DNA of 64,000 bases. Source: JANNRA01 sp031401035. GTDB lineage: Bacteria > Desulfobacterota > Binatia > HRBIN30 > CADEER01. Location: positions 10,950 through 74,949 of the forward strand of contig JANNRA010000226.1 in assembly GCA_031401035.1 (NCBI GenBank), in the 5' to 3' direction. Below are positions 23,383-31,459 of this stretch, one piece after another. The notes under the pieces were generated by a model, which was not told the origin of the DNA, did no database searches, and was given only the letters and a program-made list of their open reading frames with translations. Each line of letters opens with the position of its first letter. Position 1 is the stretch's first letter. The position numbers and the translations under genes are program-made.

Positions 23383-24398
23383 CCGGCCGCGCCACCACCC
23401 TGGAGATTCGCACCGCGCCGCACGTGCTGAGCGGCTACGGCGTCGATGCGATCATGTTCAACGTCGTCGTCGCCCTGCTGCCGACGACGGCGTTCGGCAT
23501 CTACGTCTTCGGCCTGCCGGCGGCGCTGACGGTCGGCGTGGCGCTGGCCTCGTGCCTGCTCACCGAAGACGCCGTCTGCCGCGTCGCCGGGCGGTCGTCG
23601 ACGCTCGGCGACTGGTCGGCGGCCATCACCGGTCTGCTCTACGGCCTGACGCTGCCGCCGGGACTACCGCTGTGGATGACCGCCCTCGGCGGCGTCGTCT
23701 GCATCGGCCTCGGCAAGGCGCTGTTCGGCGGCCTCGGTCGCAACCCGTTCAACCCGGCCCTGGTCGGGCGCGCGGTGCTGCAGGCGGCGTTTCCGGTGGC
23801 CATGACCAGTTGGCTGCCGGCGCTGGCGCCCGACCGCTTCGCGGCGCTGCCGCCGTCGACGCTGACGCTGCCGTTCACGACGCCGCTGTACGACGTCGTC
23901 ACCGGCGCGACGCCGTTGGCGCAGTGGAAGTTCGGCCAGGTGCTCACCGACAGCGGCGCCCTCGCCATGGGCACGGTCAGCGGCTCGAGCGGCGAGACCA
24001 GCGCCGTGCTCATCCTCGCCGGCGGCGCCTGGCTGGTGGCGCGCAACATGATGAGCTGGCGCATCCCCCTCGCCGTGCTCGGCAGCGTCGCCCTCGGCGC
24101 CGCGCTGCTGCACCAGCTCGACCCGGCGCGCTACGCCCCGGCGGCGTTCCACCTCTTCTCCGGCGGCCTCATGCTCGGCGCCGTGTTCATGGCCACCGAC
24201 ACCGTCGGCTCGCCGATGACCGGCCTCGGCGCGTGGCTGTACGGGGCGCTGATCGGCGTGCTGACGCTGGTCATCCGCACCTGGGGCGGCATGCCCGAGG
24301 GGATCATGTACGCGATCCTGCTCGGCAACGCGGTCACGCCGCTGATCGACCGCGCCCTCCGCCCGCGCCTGTACGGTCGCCGTGGAGCGCCCGCATGA
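23379..24398 (+). CDS. rnfD: Rnf complex subunit RnfD, membrane flavoprotein
   Basis: 339 residues, polytopic membrane protein homologous to NqrB. The motif VTGATPLAQWK places the covalent FMN on Thr178 (S/T-G-A-T). Another conserved stretch is GGLGRNPFNPALVGRA. Hydrophobic helices fill residues about 25-120 and 205-325. The start overlaps the rnfC stop (ATGA) and the stop overlaps rnfG in the same way. The first gene of the operon encodes the flavinyl transferase that would modify Thr178. Confidence 0.95.
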   Translation: MTGRATTLEIRTAPHVLSGYGVDAIMFNVVVALLPTTAFGIYVFGLPAALTVGVALASCLLTEDAVCRVAGRSSTLGDWSAAITGLLYGLTLPPGLPLWMTALGGVVCIGLGKALFGGLGRNPFNPALVGRAVLQAAFPVAMTSWLPALAPDRFAALPPSTLTLPFTTPLYDVVTGATPLAQWKFGQVLTDSGALAMGTVSGSSGETSAVLILAGGAWLVARNMMSWRIPLAVLGSVALGAALLHQLDPARYAPAAFHLFSGGLMLGAVFMATDTVGSPMTGLGAWLYGALIGVLTLVIRTWGGMPEGIMYAILLGNAVTPLIDRALRPRLYGRRGAPA

Positions 24399-25078
24399 GC
24401 GACGCCGCCCCGCCCCTGCCGCCGCCGACCAGCGCCTGGCACATGTATCGCGCCATGGTCGGCATCGGCCTCGTCTGCGGCCTGCTGATCGTCACCGCCT
24501 TCGTCCTCACCGGCCCGATCATCAGCCGCAACAAGGCCGAGGCCCTGCAACGGGCCATCCTCACCGTGGTGCCGGCGGCGCACACGGCGCGCACCTTCCA
24601 GCTCGACGACGACGGGCGCTTCCAGCCGCTCGCCAACGCGGCGCCCGGCGCGCAGGTCGTCTACGGCGCCTACGACGCAGAGGGGCACCTCGTCGGCGTC
24701 GCCGTCGAGGCGCAGGGCATGGGATATCAGGACGTCATCCGCGTCCTGTACGGCTACGCCCCGGGGCGCGATGCCATCGTCGGCCTGGCGGTGTTGGATC
24801 TGCGCGACACACCGGGCCTGGGCGACAAAATCGAGCACGACGCGCAGTTTCTACGCAACTTCGAGCAGCTGGACGTGCGTCTCGACGCCGACGGCGCGGC
24901 GCTGGCGCACCCCATCAAAGCCGTCAAGCCCGGCGCCAAGCACGAGGCCTGGCAGATCGACACCATCACCGGCGCCACCATCACCTCGAGCGCCGTGGCC
25001 GGCATGCTGCGCGACAGCGCCGCGGTCTGGATCCCCCGCATCCGCCGCCACCTGGCGGACCTCGAGCGACAGGAGTGA
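24395..25078 (+). CDS. rnfG: Rnf complex subunit RnfG, FMN-binding
   Basis: 227 residues. One N-terminal membrane helix (about 18-43) precedes a periplasmic FMN-binding domain with DTPGLGDKIEHDAQF and the flavinylation motif DTITGATITSSAV (Thr195). It is homologous to NqrC. It receives electrons across the membrane from the Fe-S site held by RnfA and RnfE and passes them to RnfD (family knowledge). Overlapping starts and stops on both sides indicate coupled expression. Confidence 0.95.
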   Translation: MSDAAPPLPPPTSAWHMYRAMVGIGLVCGLLIVTAFVLTGPIISRNKAEALQRAILTVVPAAHTARTFQLDDDGRFQPLANAAPGAQVVYGAYDAEGHLVGVAVEAQGMGYQDVIRVLYGYAPGRDAIVGLAVLDLRDTPGLGDKIEHDAQFLRNFEQLDVRLDADGAALAHPIKAVKPGAKHEAWQIDTITGATITSSAVAGMLRDSAAVWIPRIRRHLADLERQE

Positions 25079-25081
25079 GTC

Positions 25082-25744
25082 GTGTCCGTAGACCCCATCG
25101 AACCCACCGCGACGCTCGGCGACGAGTTCTTCAAGGGCGTCTGGCGCGAGAACCCGACCTTCGTGCAGGTGCTCGGCATGTGCCCGGTGCTGGCGGTCTC
25201 GAACAGCGCCCGCAACGCGCTGGCGATGGGACTCGCCACCACCTTCGTGCTGGTCGGCTCGAACGCCGTCGTCTCGGCGCTGCGCCGCTTCATCCCCACG
25301 CAGGTGCGCATCACGACGTACATCCTCATCATCGCCACCTTCGTCACCGTCGTCGACTACGTCATCCAGGCGATCAGCCTCGACCTGTACAAGGCGCTCG
25401 GCGCCTTCATCGCCCTGATCGTCGTCAACTGCTTCATCCTCGGCCGCGCCGAGGCCTTCGCGGCGAAGAACCCGGTGCTGCCGTCGATCGTCGACGGCCT
25501 CGGCATGGGGGTCGGCTTCTGCTGGGCCTTGCTGTGCATCGGCGGCGTGCGCGAGATCCTCGGCAGCGGCAGCCTCTTCGGGCTGCCGCTCTTCCACGCC
25601 GGCTTCCAGGGCGCGACGCTGATGCTGCTGCCCAGCGGCGGCTTCTTCACCCTGGCGGGCTGGACGCTGCTGCTCAACGCCCTGCGGCTGCGCCGGGCGC
25701 GCCACGCCGCCGCGGCGCCGCTGGCAATGGCGGAGGGCCGATGA
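25082..25744 (+). CDS. rnfE: Rnf complex subunit RnfE, integral membrane
   Basis: 220 residues with a GTG start at 25082, preceded by CAGGAG. Six membrane helices are expected. Characteristic motifs are FFKGVWRENPTFVQVLGMCP and LGAFIALIVVNCFILGRAEA. The two cysteines in LGMCP and VVNCFILGR match the residues that, with RnfA, hold the intramembrane Fe-S centre in this family. The stop overlaps the rnfA start. Confidence 0.94.
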   Translation: MSVDPIEPTATLGDEFFKGVWRENPTFVQVLGMCPVLAVSNSARNALAMGLATTFVLVGSNAVVSALRRFIPTQVRITTYILIIATFVTVVDYVIQAISLDLYKALGAFIALIVVNCFILGRAEAFAAKNPVLPSIVDGLGMGVGFCWALLCIGGVREILGSGSLFGLPLFHAGFQGATLMLLPSGGFFTLAGWTLLLNALRLRRARHAAAAPLAMAEGR

Positions 25745-26322
25745 ACACCGAACCGCTGTGGAGCATCTTCGTCAACGCGACGCTGATCAACAACTTCGTC
25801 CTGGCGCTGTTCCTCGGCACCTGCCCGTTCCTCGGCGTCTCCAACAAGCTCGACACCGCGGCGCGCATGGGCGCGGCGGTGACCTTCGTGCTGGTGGTCA
25901 GCTCCGCCGCCGCCTTCGGCATCGAGCGGCTCCTGACGGCGCTCGACGCCAACTACCTGCGGCTGATCGCCTTCATCGCCGTAATCGCCTCGACCGTGCA
26001 GTTGGTCGAGATGTTCATCAAGAAGACCAGCCCGGCGCTGTTCCGTGCTCTCGGCATCTACCTGCCGCTGATCACCACCAACTGCGCCATCCTCGCCCTG
26101 GCGCTGTTCCAGACCAACAAGGGGTACGGCTTCGTGCAGTGCCTGGTGTACGCGCTCGGCGCCGGCGGCGGCTTCACGCTGGCGCTGGTACTGATGGCCG
26201 GGCTGCGCGAGAAACTCGCCCTCGTCGCGGTGCCCGACGTCGCGCAGGGCACGGCGCTGGCCCTGCTCCTCGCCGGCCTCCTGTCGGTCGCCTTCATGGG
26301 CTTCGGGGGACTGAGCGGATGA
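25741..26322 (+). CDS. rnfA: Rnf complex subunit RnfA, integral membrane
   Basis: 193 residues, polytopic, homologous to NqrE and RnfE. Motifs are NNFVLALFLGTCPFLGVSNK and LGIYLPLITTNCAILALAL. The cysteines in GTCP and TTNC are the conserved ligands shared with RnfE. It overlaps rnfE upstream and the next small gene downstream (ATGA at 26319), so the gene that follows is probably part of the same functional unit. Confidence 0.95.
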   Translation: MNTEPLWSIFVNATLINNFVLALFLGTCPFLGVSNKLDTAARMGAAVTFVLVVSSAAAFGIERLLTALDANYLRLIAFIAVIASTVQLVEMFIKKTSPALFRALGIYLPLITTNCAILALALFQTNKGYGFVQCLVYALGAGGGFTLALVLMAGLREKLALVAVPDVAQGTALALLLAGLLSVAFMGFGGLSG

Positions 26323-26537
26323 CCGTCCTCGCCACCTATGCCACCGGCGTCGGCACCGCGGTCCTGGTCGCGCTCGCCTGGGTGGGCGTGCAGCAGGCCT
26401 GGCGGCGGACGTTCCCGGAGCGCCTGCACGACGCCGATGCCCTGGCGGGACGGATGGGATGTCTGGGCTGCGTGCGTCCCGAACCCTGCGCACACCGCGA
26501 GCAGAGCGGCGCCTGCCGCCGCGAGGAGGAACGATGA
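26319..26537 (+). CDS. Small Cys-rich membrane protein, NqrM-like layout, candidate Rnf maturation factor
   Basis: 72 residues. A single N-terminal membrane helix (about 5-27) is followed by a basic stretch and a cytoplasmic tail with four cysteines: Cys48, Cys51, Cys57 and Cys66 (MGCLGCVRPEPC ... SGAC). It starts within the rnfA stop (ATGA) and ends within the next gene's start, so it is firmly embedded in the operon. Known parallel: NqrM, a helix plus four-Cys protein, is needed to build the Fe site between NqrD and NqrE, which are homologues of RnfE and RnfA. Assignment as an equivalent for Rnf is inference from size, topology, cysteines and position; sequence similarity was not tested. 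Confidence 0.7.
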   Translation: MTVLATYATGVGTAVLVALAWVGVQQAWRRTFPERLHDADALAGRMGCLGCVRPEPCAHREQSGACRREEER

Positions 26538-27406
26538 GCCAGTCCGTCATGCGCCTGTCCGACTACGCCAGCGCGGCGCGCTACGCGGCCACCGTGCTGG
26601 GCACGACGCGCCTCACGCCGGTCGCCGCCGTCGAGGTGCGCGAGTTGGTGCTCGAGATCGACCGCCCGCACCTGTCCTACCAGGTCGGTCAGAGCATCGG
26701 CGTCTACGCGCCCGCCCCGCCGGCATTCGGCGCGGCACACCACTTCCGCCTCTACAGCGTCGCCGACCTGCCTGACCCCGCTCGCGACGGGCGGCCGCGC
26801 ATCGTCGTCTGCGTGCGCCGCTGCACGGGCATCGATCCGTACAGCGGCGAGGAGTTTCCCGGCGTCGCCTCGCACTACCTGTGCGACCGGCGACCGGGCG
26901 ACGTCCTCACCATCGGCGGCCCGTTCGGTATTCCCTTCGAGGTCCCCGAGGAACGCGACGCGACGCTGATTCTCATCGGCAGCGGCACCGGCATCGCCCC
27001 CTTCCGCGCCTTCGTGAAACACCTTTACCGCGACGTCGCCGACTGGCGCGGCCACATCTGGCTGCTGCACGGCGCGCGCAGCGGCCTCGAGCTCCTGTAC
27101 ATGAACGACGAGCGCGACGACTTCGCGCAGTACTACGACCGCGACACCTTCCAGGCCTTCAAGGCCCTCAGCCGTCGCCCCAACTGGGCCGACCCGATCG
27201 GCTGGGACGGTGCCCTGGCTGAGCGCGGCGCCGAACTCTGGCGTCTGCTCGGCGAGGCGAAGACGTACGTCTACGTCGCCGGTCTGGAGGCAACGCGCGC
27301 CGAGCTCGACGCGGTGTTCGCCGGCCTGGCGGGGTCGGCGGAGAAATGGGCCCGCCGCAAGGCCGAGCTCAGCGCCGGCCGGCGCTGGGTGGAGCTGTTG
27401 TACTGA
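26534..27406 (+). CDS. Ferredoxin-NAD(P)+ reductase-type flavoprotein
   Basis: 290 residues. The FAD-binding motif RLYSVAD (R-x-Y-S) is at about residues 76-82, with GGPFGIPFEVP next. The nucleotide site GSGTGIAPFRAFVKHLY follows. The chain ends ...RRWVELLY with a terminal aromatic residue, as in plant-type FNRs, where that tyrosine stacks on FAD. The start ATG 26534 has a GAGGAGGA site and overlaps the small Cys-rich gene. In context it would exchange electrons between ferredoxin (reduced by the PFOR) and NAD(P). It overlaps the convergent epimerase gene tail by 38 bp. Confidence 0.85.
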   Translation: MSQSVMRLSDYASAARYAATVLGTTRLTPVAAVEVRELVLEIDRPHLSYQVGQSIGVYAPAPPAFGAAHHFRLYSVADLPDPARDGRPRIVVCVRRCTGIDPYSGEEFPGVASHYLCDRRPGDVLTIGGPFGIPFEVPEERDATLILIGSGTGIAPFRAFVKHLYRDVADWRGHIWLLHGARSGLELLYMNDERDDFAQYYDRDTFQAFKALSRRPNWADPIGWDGALAERGAELWRLLGEAKTYVYVAGLEATRAELDAVFAGLAGSAEKWARRKAELSAGRRWVELLY

Positions 27407-28421
27407 CCGCGCCGGGCGCGGCAGCGGCGAGCAGCCCCGCGGCGCGCAGCCAGTCCTCGGTGCGCCGCATGCCGTCGGCGAGCGCGACACGCGGCGCGTA
27501 GCCGAGCCGGCGGCGCGCCTTCTCGATCGAGACGCCGGCCTGCTTGCTGAGCATCAGCATCGTCTGCGGACTCGCCTCGCTGGGCCGCCCGCGCAGGCGG
27601 CCGGCGAGCTGCATGAGACGGGTGAGGCGCACGGCGGTGGCGGTGGAGACACAGCGCGGCGCACCGGCGCGGCCGGCCCAGCGCATATGATGCGCGAAAA
27701 AATCGGCCGTCGCCACCGGCTGGCCGCCGGAGAGATTGAAGATGTGGCCGGCGCCGGCGGCGAGACCGGCGGCGCGCACGATGCCGTCGACCAGGTCGTC
27801 GACGTAGACCGGGTTGAACAGGCCGCGGCCGTGCGCCGGCAAGAGAAAGCGGCCGGCGCGGATCATCTCCAGCGGCAGCAGCACCCAGGGGCGCGAGCCC
27901 GGGCCGTAGACGTCGCTCGGCCGCACGATGGTGCCGGCGATCTCGCCGGCGGCGTGCGCGGCGAGCAGCGGATGCTCGCTGGCCGCCTTGGCATCCTGGT
28001 AGCTGCTGCCGCTCAACACCGTGATCGGCGCGCGTTCGTCGGCCTCGTCCGTGTGGTGCCAGCCGTAGGCGCCGCACGACGAGACGTGCAGGACGCGCTG
28101 CGCGCCGCCGGCGACGGCGGCGTCGATCACATGCCGGACGCCGGCGACGCTGATGCGGCGATAGAGCGACGGCGCGGCGACGTTGGAGACCACGGCGGCG
28201 GTGTTGACGACCAGGTCGCTGCCGCGCGTGTGCGCCTGCCACGGACCGGGCGCGCCGAGGTCGCCGGCGACGACGTCCCAGGCCGGATCGGCGCGCACGT
28301 CCATGCCGCACACCGCCGCGCCGAGCGCGCGATAGCGGTGCAGCAGGGCGCGGCCGATGAAACCGTTGGCGCCGCTGACGAAGACACGGCGCGGCACCGG
28401 CACTGCTGCATCGACCGGCAT
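27369..28421 (-). CDS. NAD-dependent epimerase/dehydratase family protein (extended SDR)
   Basis: 350 residues. The Rossmann motif is VFVSGANGFIGRALLHRYR and the catalytic YxxxK is YQDAKAASE, with VSSCGAYG upstream of it. The substrate-binding half has IVRPSDVYGPGSRP, typical of sugar-nucleotide or 3-beta-hydroxysteroid-type members. It follows the ThDP enzyme gene by 11 bp on the same strand. The substrate cannot be read from the sequence. Its last 38 bp overlap, tail to tail, with the FNR-type gene. Confidence 0.85.
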   Translation of the reverse strand: MPVDAAVPVPRRVFVSGANGFIGRALLHRYRALGAAVCGMDVRADPAWDVVAGDLGAPGPWQAHTRGSDLVVNTAAVVSNVAAPSLYRRISVAGVRHVIDAAVAGGAQRVLHVSSCGAYGWHHTDEADERAPITVLSGSSYQDAKAASEHPLLAAHAAGEIAGTIVRPSDVYGPGSRPWVLLPLEMIRAGRFLLPAHGRGLFNPVYVDDLVDGIVRAAGLAAGAGHIFNLSGGQPVATADFFAHHMRWAGRAGAPRCVSTATAVRLTRLMQLAGRLRGRPSEASPQTMLMLSKQAGVSIEKARRRLGYAPRVALADGMRRTEDWLRAAGLLAAAAPGAVSTTAPPSAGRR

Positions 28422-28432
28422 CGCCGCCCCCC

Positions 28433-30160
28433 TCAGCAGCTCGCCGTGCTGCGCGTCTTGCGGAACTCCTCGAAGCCCGGCGGGCGGGTGTTGAGCTCCG
28501 CGTCGATCTGCACGTGCACCACCGCCGGCCGCCCGGCGGCGATGGCACGCTGCAGCGCCGGCGCCAGGGCCTCGTGCTCCTCCACATACTCGCCGTGGCA
28601 GCCCATCGCCTGCGCGACGGCGTCGTAGCGCACCGGGGCGAGATCGATGCCGCGCCGCGCCCACGCCTCGGGACCGAGACCGGCGTACGTGAAGGCGGTC
28701 TTCTCCATGCCCCAGGCGTCGTCGACCGCCACCACCACCACCAGCGGCACGTCCTCGCGCGCCGCCGTCTCGAGCTCCATGATGTTGAAGCCTATGGCGC
28801 CGTCGCCGCTGATCAGACACACCGGACGCTGCGGCGCCGCCAGGCGGGCGCCGATGGCGAACGGCAGGCCGGTGCCGAGGTAGCCCATCTTCACCGAGTA
28901 CAGGAAGCTGTGCGGACGCAGGATGGGATGGAAGGCCACCGCCGTCAGCGTCGTATTGCCGCCGTCGAGCACCGTCACCGTCTCGGCCGGGAAGCACTGC
29001 CGCACGGTCATCATCATATGGCCCGGATTGACGCCGCGACGCGGCGAGGTGGCCAGGTACTCCATGCCGCGTGCCATCGTCTGCGCGCTCGCGTCGCGGT
29101 AGCGGGCGAGATCGGCCATGACGGCGCGCGGCGGGCCGGCACGGCGCACTGCTGCGAGCAGCGCCGTCAGGGCGGCACGCGCGTCGGCGACGATCGGCAC
29201 GTCGACTGGCCGGTTGAGGCCGATCGACAGAGGGTCGACGTCGATCTGGATGGTCGTCTGCTGATCCGGAGCGCCCCACAGCGGCGGCGTGCCCCAGCCG
29301 TCGTACTCGCCGAGCCGGCAGCCGACGATCAGCACCACATCGGCCTCGCGGCGCGCCAGCCCGGCGCCGGCCATGTCGAAGGGATGGAAGTAGTGCGGAT
29401 GGTCCTCCGGCACCGTGCCGCGCGCGCCGAGGCTGACGCTCATGCCGGCGCCGAGGTGCTCGCCCAGCGCCAGCAGCTCGGCGGCGCCGTCGGCCCAGCC
29501 GACACCGGCGCCGGCATGGACGTACGGATGGCTCGCCCCGGCGAGCAGCGCCGCGGCGCGCGCGATGGCGGCGGGATCGCCGCTGCCCATGTGCGTGACG
29601 CGATAGCGCGCCGCCGGGTAGATCGGCGGCAGATGATCGGCGTCGATCGACTGCGCCAGCAGCTCGTCGGGGATCTGCAGGAAGGCCGGCCCCGGTCGGC
29701 CGCTCAGCGCGGCGCGGAAGGCGGCGCGCACCATCTCCGGCAGCCGCTCCCACTGGCGCACGGTGGCGGCGTACTTGGTGATCGGCCGCGCCATGGCCTC
29801 GGTGTCGGCGGCCTGCCAGGCGCCGCCGCGGTTGGGATCGGTGCGCAGGCGCGCCCGCGTCGTGCCGATGGCGACGATCGGGTGCCCCTCGCCGTGCGCG
29901 CTGACCAGGCCGGCGAGCATGTTGCCGGTGCCGCAGGCGGGGTTGGCCAGCACCACGCCCGGCCGGCGCGCGATGCGCGCGTAGCCCTCGGCGAGATGCA
30001 CGGCGGCCTCCTCGTGGCGGCAGTTGATGTAGCGGATGCCGTAGGCGGGCAGCGGCACGACGATCGGCACATGCGCGCCGTCGATGATACCGGCGATCAA
30101 TTCGACGTTCTCCGCCTGCAGGCAGCGCACCAACAACTCGCCCACGGTGATCTGACTCAT
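28433..30160 (-). CDS. Thiamine diphosphate-dependent enzyme, acetolactate synthase-like
   Basis: 575 residues with the three domains of the ThDP decarboxylase/acetolactate synthase superfamily. The N-terminal pyrimidine domain has the activating Glu50 in CRHEEAAVHLAEGYARI. The C-terminal cofactor domain has SGDGAIGFNIMELETAARED followed by AVDDAWG. The usual Mg-binding Asn of the NN motif is Asp here (VDD), a possible functional difference. Candidates are a 2-oxoacid decarboxylase, a carboligase or a 2-hydroxyacyl-CoA lyase-like enzyme; the sequence does not decide. The start ATG 30160 follows a GGGGGG site. Likely operon with the downstream epimerase. Confidence 0.82.
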   Translation of the reverse strand: MSQITVGELLVRCLQAENVELIAGIIDGAHVPIVVPLPAYGIRYINCRHEEAAVHLAEGYARIARRPGVVLANPACGTGNMLAGLVSAHGEGHPIVAIGTTRARLRTDPNRGGAWQAADTEAMARPITKYAATVRQWERLPEMVRAAFRAALSGRPGPAFLQIPDELLAQSIDADHLPPIYPAARYRVTHMGSGDPAAIARAAALLAGASHPYVHAGAGVGWADGAAELLALGEHLGAGMSVSLGARGTVPEDHPHYFHPFDMAGAGLARREADVVLIVGCRLGEYDGWGTPPLWGAPDQQTTIQIDVDPLSIGLNRPVDVPIVADARAALTALLAAVRRAGPPRAVMADLARYRDASAQTMARGMEYLATSPRRGVNPGHMMMTVRQCFPAETVTVLDGGNTTLTAVAFHPILRPHSFLYSVKMGYLGTGLPFAIGARLAAPQRPVCLISGDGAIGFNIMELETAAREDVPLVVVVAVDDAWGMEKTAFTYAGLGPEAWARRGIDLAPVRYDAVAQAMGCHGEYVEEHEALAPALQRAIAAGRPAVVHVQIDAELNTRPPGFEEFRKTRSTASC

Positions 30161-30266
30161 CGTTCCCCCCGTCTCTGCTGGTCCGGCGGGAACATAGCAG
30201 AGGGCACAAGGGGGTGGTCCGCCGACGCGCGCGGCCTGTCGGCAGGCCATCCAGGGCCCGCCGCCC

Positions 30267-30716
30267 TCAAGGCCTCGGGTCGCCGGTCAGCGGGTCGATG
30301 ACGGCGAGGAACGTGAAACGATGAAAGTCGGCATCGCGCGTGACGATGCGGCGGATGCCGTGCTCGCGCATCAGCACCGCCGTGTGCATGTCGTGCAGCA
30401 GGTTGCCGCGCAGCGCCGGAACATCGGCCAACGTCTGCGCCGCCACGTCGGCGTGCCGGGAGGTCTGCACCAGGAGCATCAGCGACGGCGAGGCGAGCAG
30501 CGCCGAGACGAAGCGCCACGCCGCGTCGATGGCGAACGGCTGGCGGAACACGCGCGGGTGCGTCGCGACGCGCAGGAACTCGTAGACGATGCCCCAGGTG
30601 AGACACCAGGGGGTGACCTGGGCGCGCCAGCCCTCCAGCAGCGCCCGACATCGGGCGTGCTCGGGCGCGTCGCTGTTGGCGGCGTAGATCAACACATTGG
30701 TGTCGACCACCAGCAT
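30267..30716 (-). CDS. vapC: PIN-domain ribonuclease toxin, VapC family
   Basis: 149 residues. PIN acidic residues are visible: Asp5 in VVDTNVLIYA, Glu46 in VYEFLRVA, an Asp in LLHDMHTAVL and a final TRDADFHRF. PIN toxins are Mg-dependent RNases. The ATG overlaps the stop of the upstream antitoxin gene (ATGA), the usual vapBC arrangement. Confidence 0.88.
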   Translation of the reverse strand: MLVVDTNVLIYAANSDAPEHARCRALLEGWRAQVTPWCLTWGIVYEFLRVATHPRVFRQPFAIDAAWRFVSALLASPSLMLLVQTSRHADVAAQTLADVPALRGNLLHDMHTAVLMREHGIRRIVTRDADFHRFTFLAVIDPLTGDPRP

Positions 30717-30943
30717 CAGCGCCCCTCCATGGCCTGGTACAGGGCGTCGCGGTCGGCGACGTCGACCAGCGGCAGTCCAAGCGCCGCCGTGGGCAGGGGC
30801 GGCAGCGTCGCCGCCGACGGCCGGCGGGCGAGGAATTGTCGCAACGCCGCTTCCACCAGCTCGGACAGCGTCCGTCCCTGGGCCGCCGCTTCGCGCTTGA
30901 GCCGACGAAACACGCCATCATCGATGATCAGGGTGGTCTTCAT
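30716..30943 (-). CDS. vapB: VapB-type antitoxin, ribbon-helix-helix
   Basis: 75 residues. The N-terminal MKTTLIIDDGVFRRLKREAA is typical of MetJ/Arc-like antitoxins whose beta-strand contacts operator DNA. The C-terminal tail (about 45-75) would wrap the toxin. A start 12 nt further upstream (MDFH...) is possible. ATG 30943 is preferred because the candidate promoter places transcription start almost on it. It overlaps vapC by 1 nt. Confidence 0.85.
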   Translation of the reverse strand: MKTTLIIDDGVFRRLKREAAAQGRTLSELVEAALRQFLARRPSAATLPPLPTAALGLPLVDVADRDALYQAMEGR

Positions 30944-30950
30944 ATGGAAA

Positions 30951-30979
30951 TCCATACGCCGGGGACGACTTTCCGTCAA
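30951..30979 (-). promoter_or_regulatory. Candidate vapBC promoter with inverted-repeat operator
   Basis: On the minus strand, TTGACG (30974-30979) and TATGGA (30951-30956) are 17 bp apart. The -10 box sits 7 nt from the antitoxin ATG, predicting a leaderless or near-leaderless message. ATGGATTTCCAT overlapping the -10 is an imperfect palindrome and could be the antitoxin operator. This was read by eye only. Confidence 0.45.
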
Positions 30980-31069
30980 TCGAGGATCGTGGCGCGTCGG
31001 GCTCCGCGCGTCGGGCGGGGGCGCAGCGCCCGCCTCGCCATCCGGCCGGGAATGTGGAAGGGGCTGCGC

Positions 31070-31459
31070 ATGGCAGGCAAACGCGCGACCGCGGCGCTGG
31101 CGGACGAACCCTACATCAATCTGGCCACTTTCCGGCGCAGCGGCGCGGCGGTTGAGACCCCGGTGTGGTGCGCGCCGCTCGACGGCAAGCTCTACGTCGT
31201 CACCGACGGCACCTCGGCGAAGGTGAAGCGGATCCGCGCCAGCAAGCGCATCCGCGTGGCGCCGTGCGGCGTGCGCGGCGCGGTGACGGGCGAGTGGGTC
31301 GAGGGGCGTGCGCGCATCGTCGCCGACGCGGCGCTGGTCGCCCGCGCCCACGCCGCCCTGGTCGAGAAGTACGGCTGGCAGATGTGGCTGCTCGACACCG
31401 GCTCGCGGCTGTTCGGACGCTACGCGCGGCGCGCCTACCTCGAGCTGATCCTGGCGTGA
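31070..31459 (+). CDS. PPOX-class split-barrel flavin/F420-binding protein
   Basis: 129 residues. It has the pyridoxamine 5'-phosphate oxidase-like split barrel seen in F420-dependent family members: TPVWCAPLDGKLYVVTDGTS, AKVKRIRASKRIRVAPCGVRG and an acidic-to-basic C-terminus ending YLELILA. The cofactor (F420, FMN or haem) cannot be decided from sequence alone. ATG 31070 follows a GGAAGGGG site. The stop overlaps the GTG start of the next membrane protein, which implies coupling. It is divergent from the vapBC pair. Confidence 0.75.
   Translation: MAGKRATAALADEPYINLATFRRSGAAVETPVWCAPLDGKLYVVTDGTSAKVKRIRASKRIRVAPCGVRGAVTGEWVEGRARIVADAALVARAHAALVEKYGWQMWLLDTGSRLFGRYARRAYLELILA

Noticed and set aside
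30233..30248. Small hairpin after vapC as a terminator
   Set aside because: Only a 6-bp stem without a T-tract; not distinguishable from chance in this GC-rich DNA.
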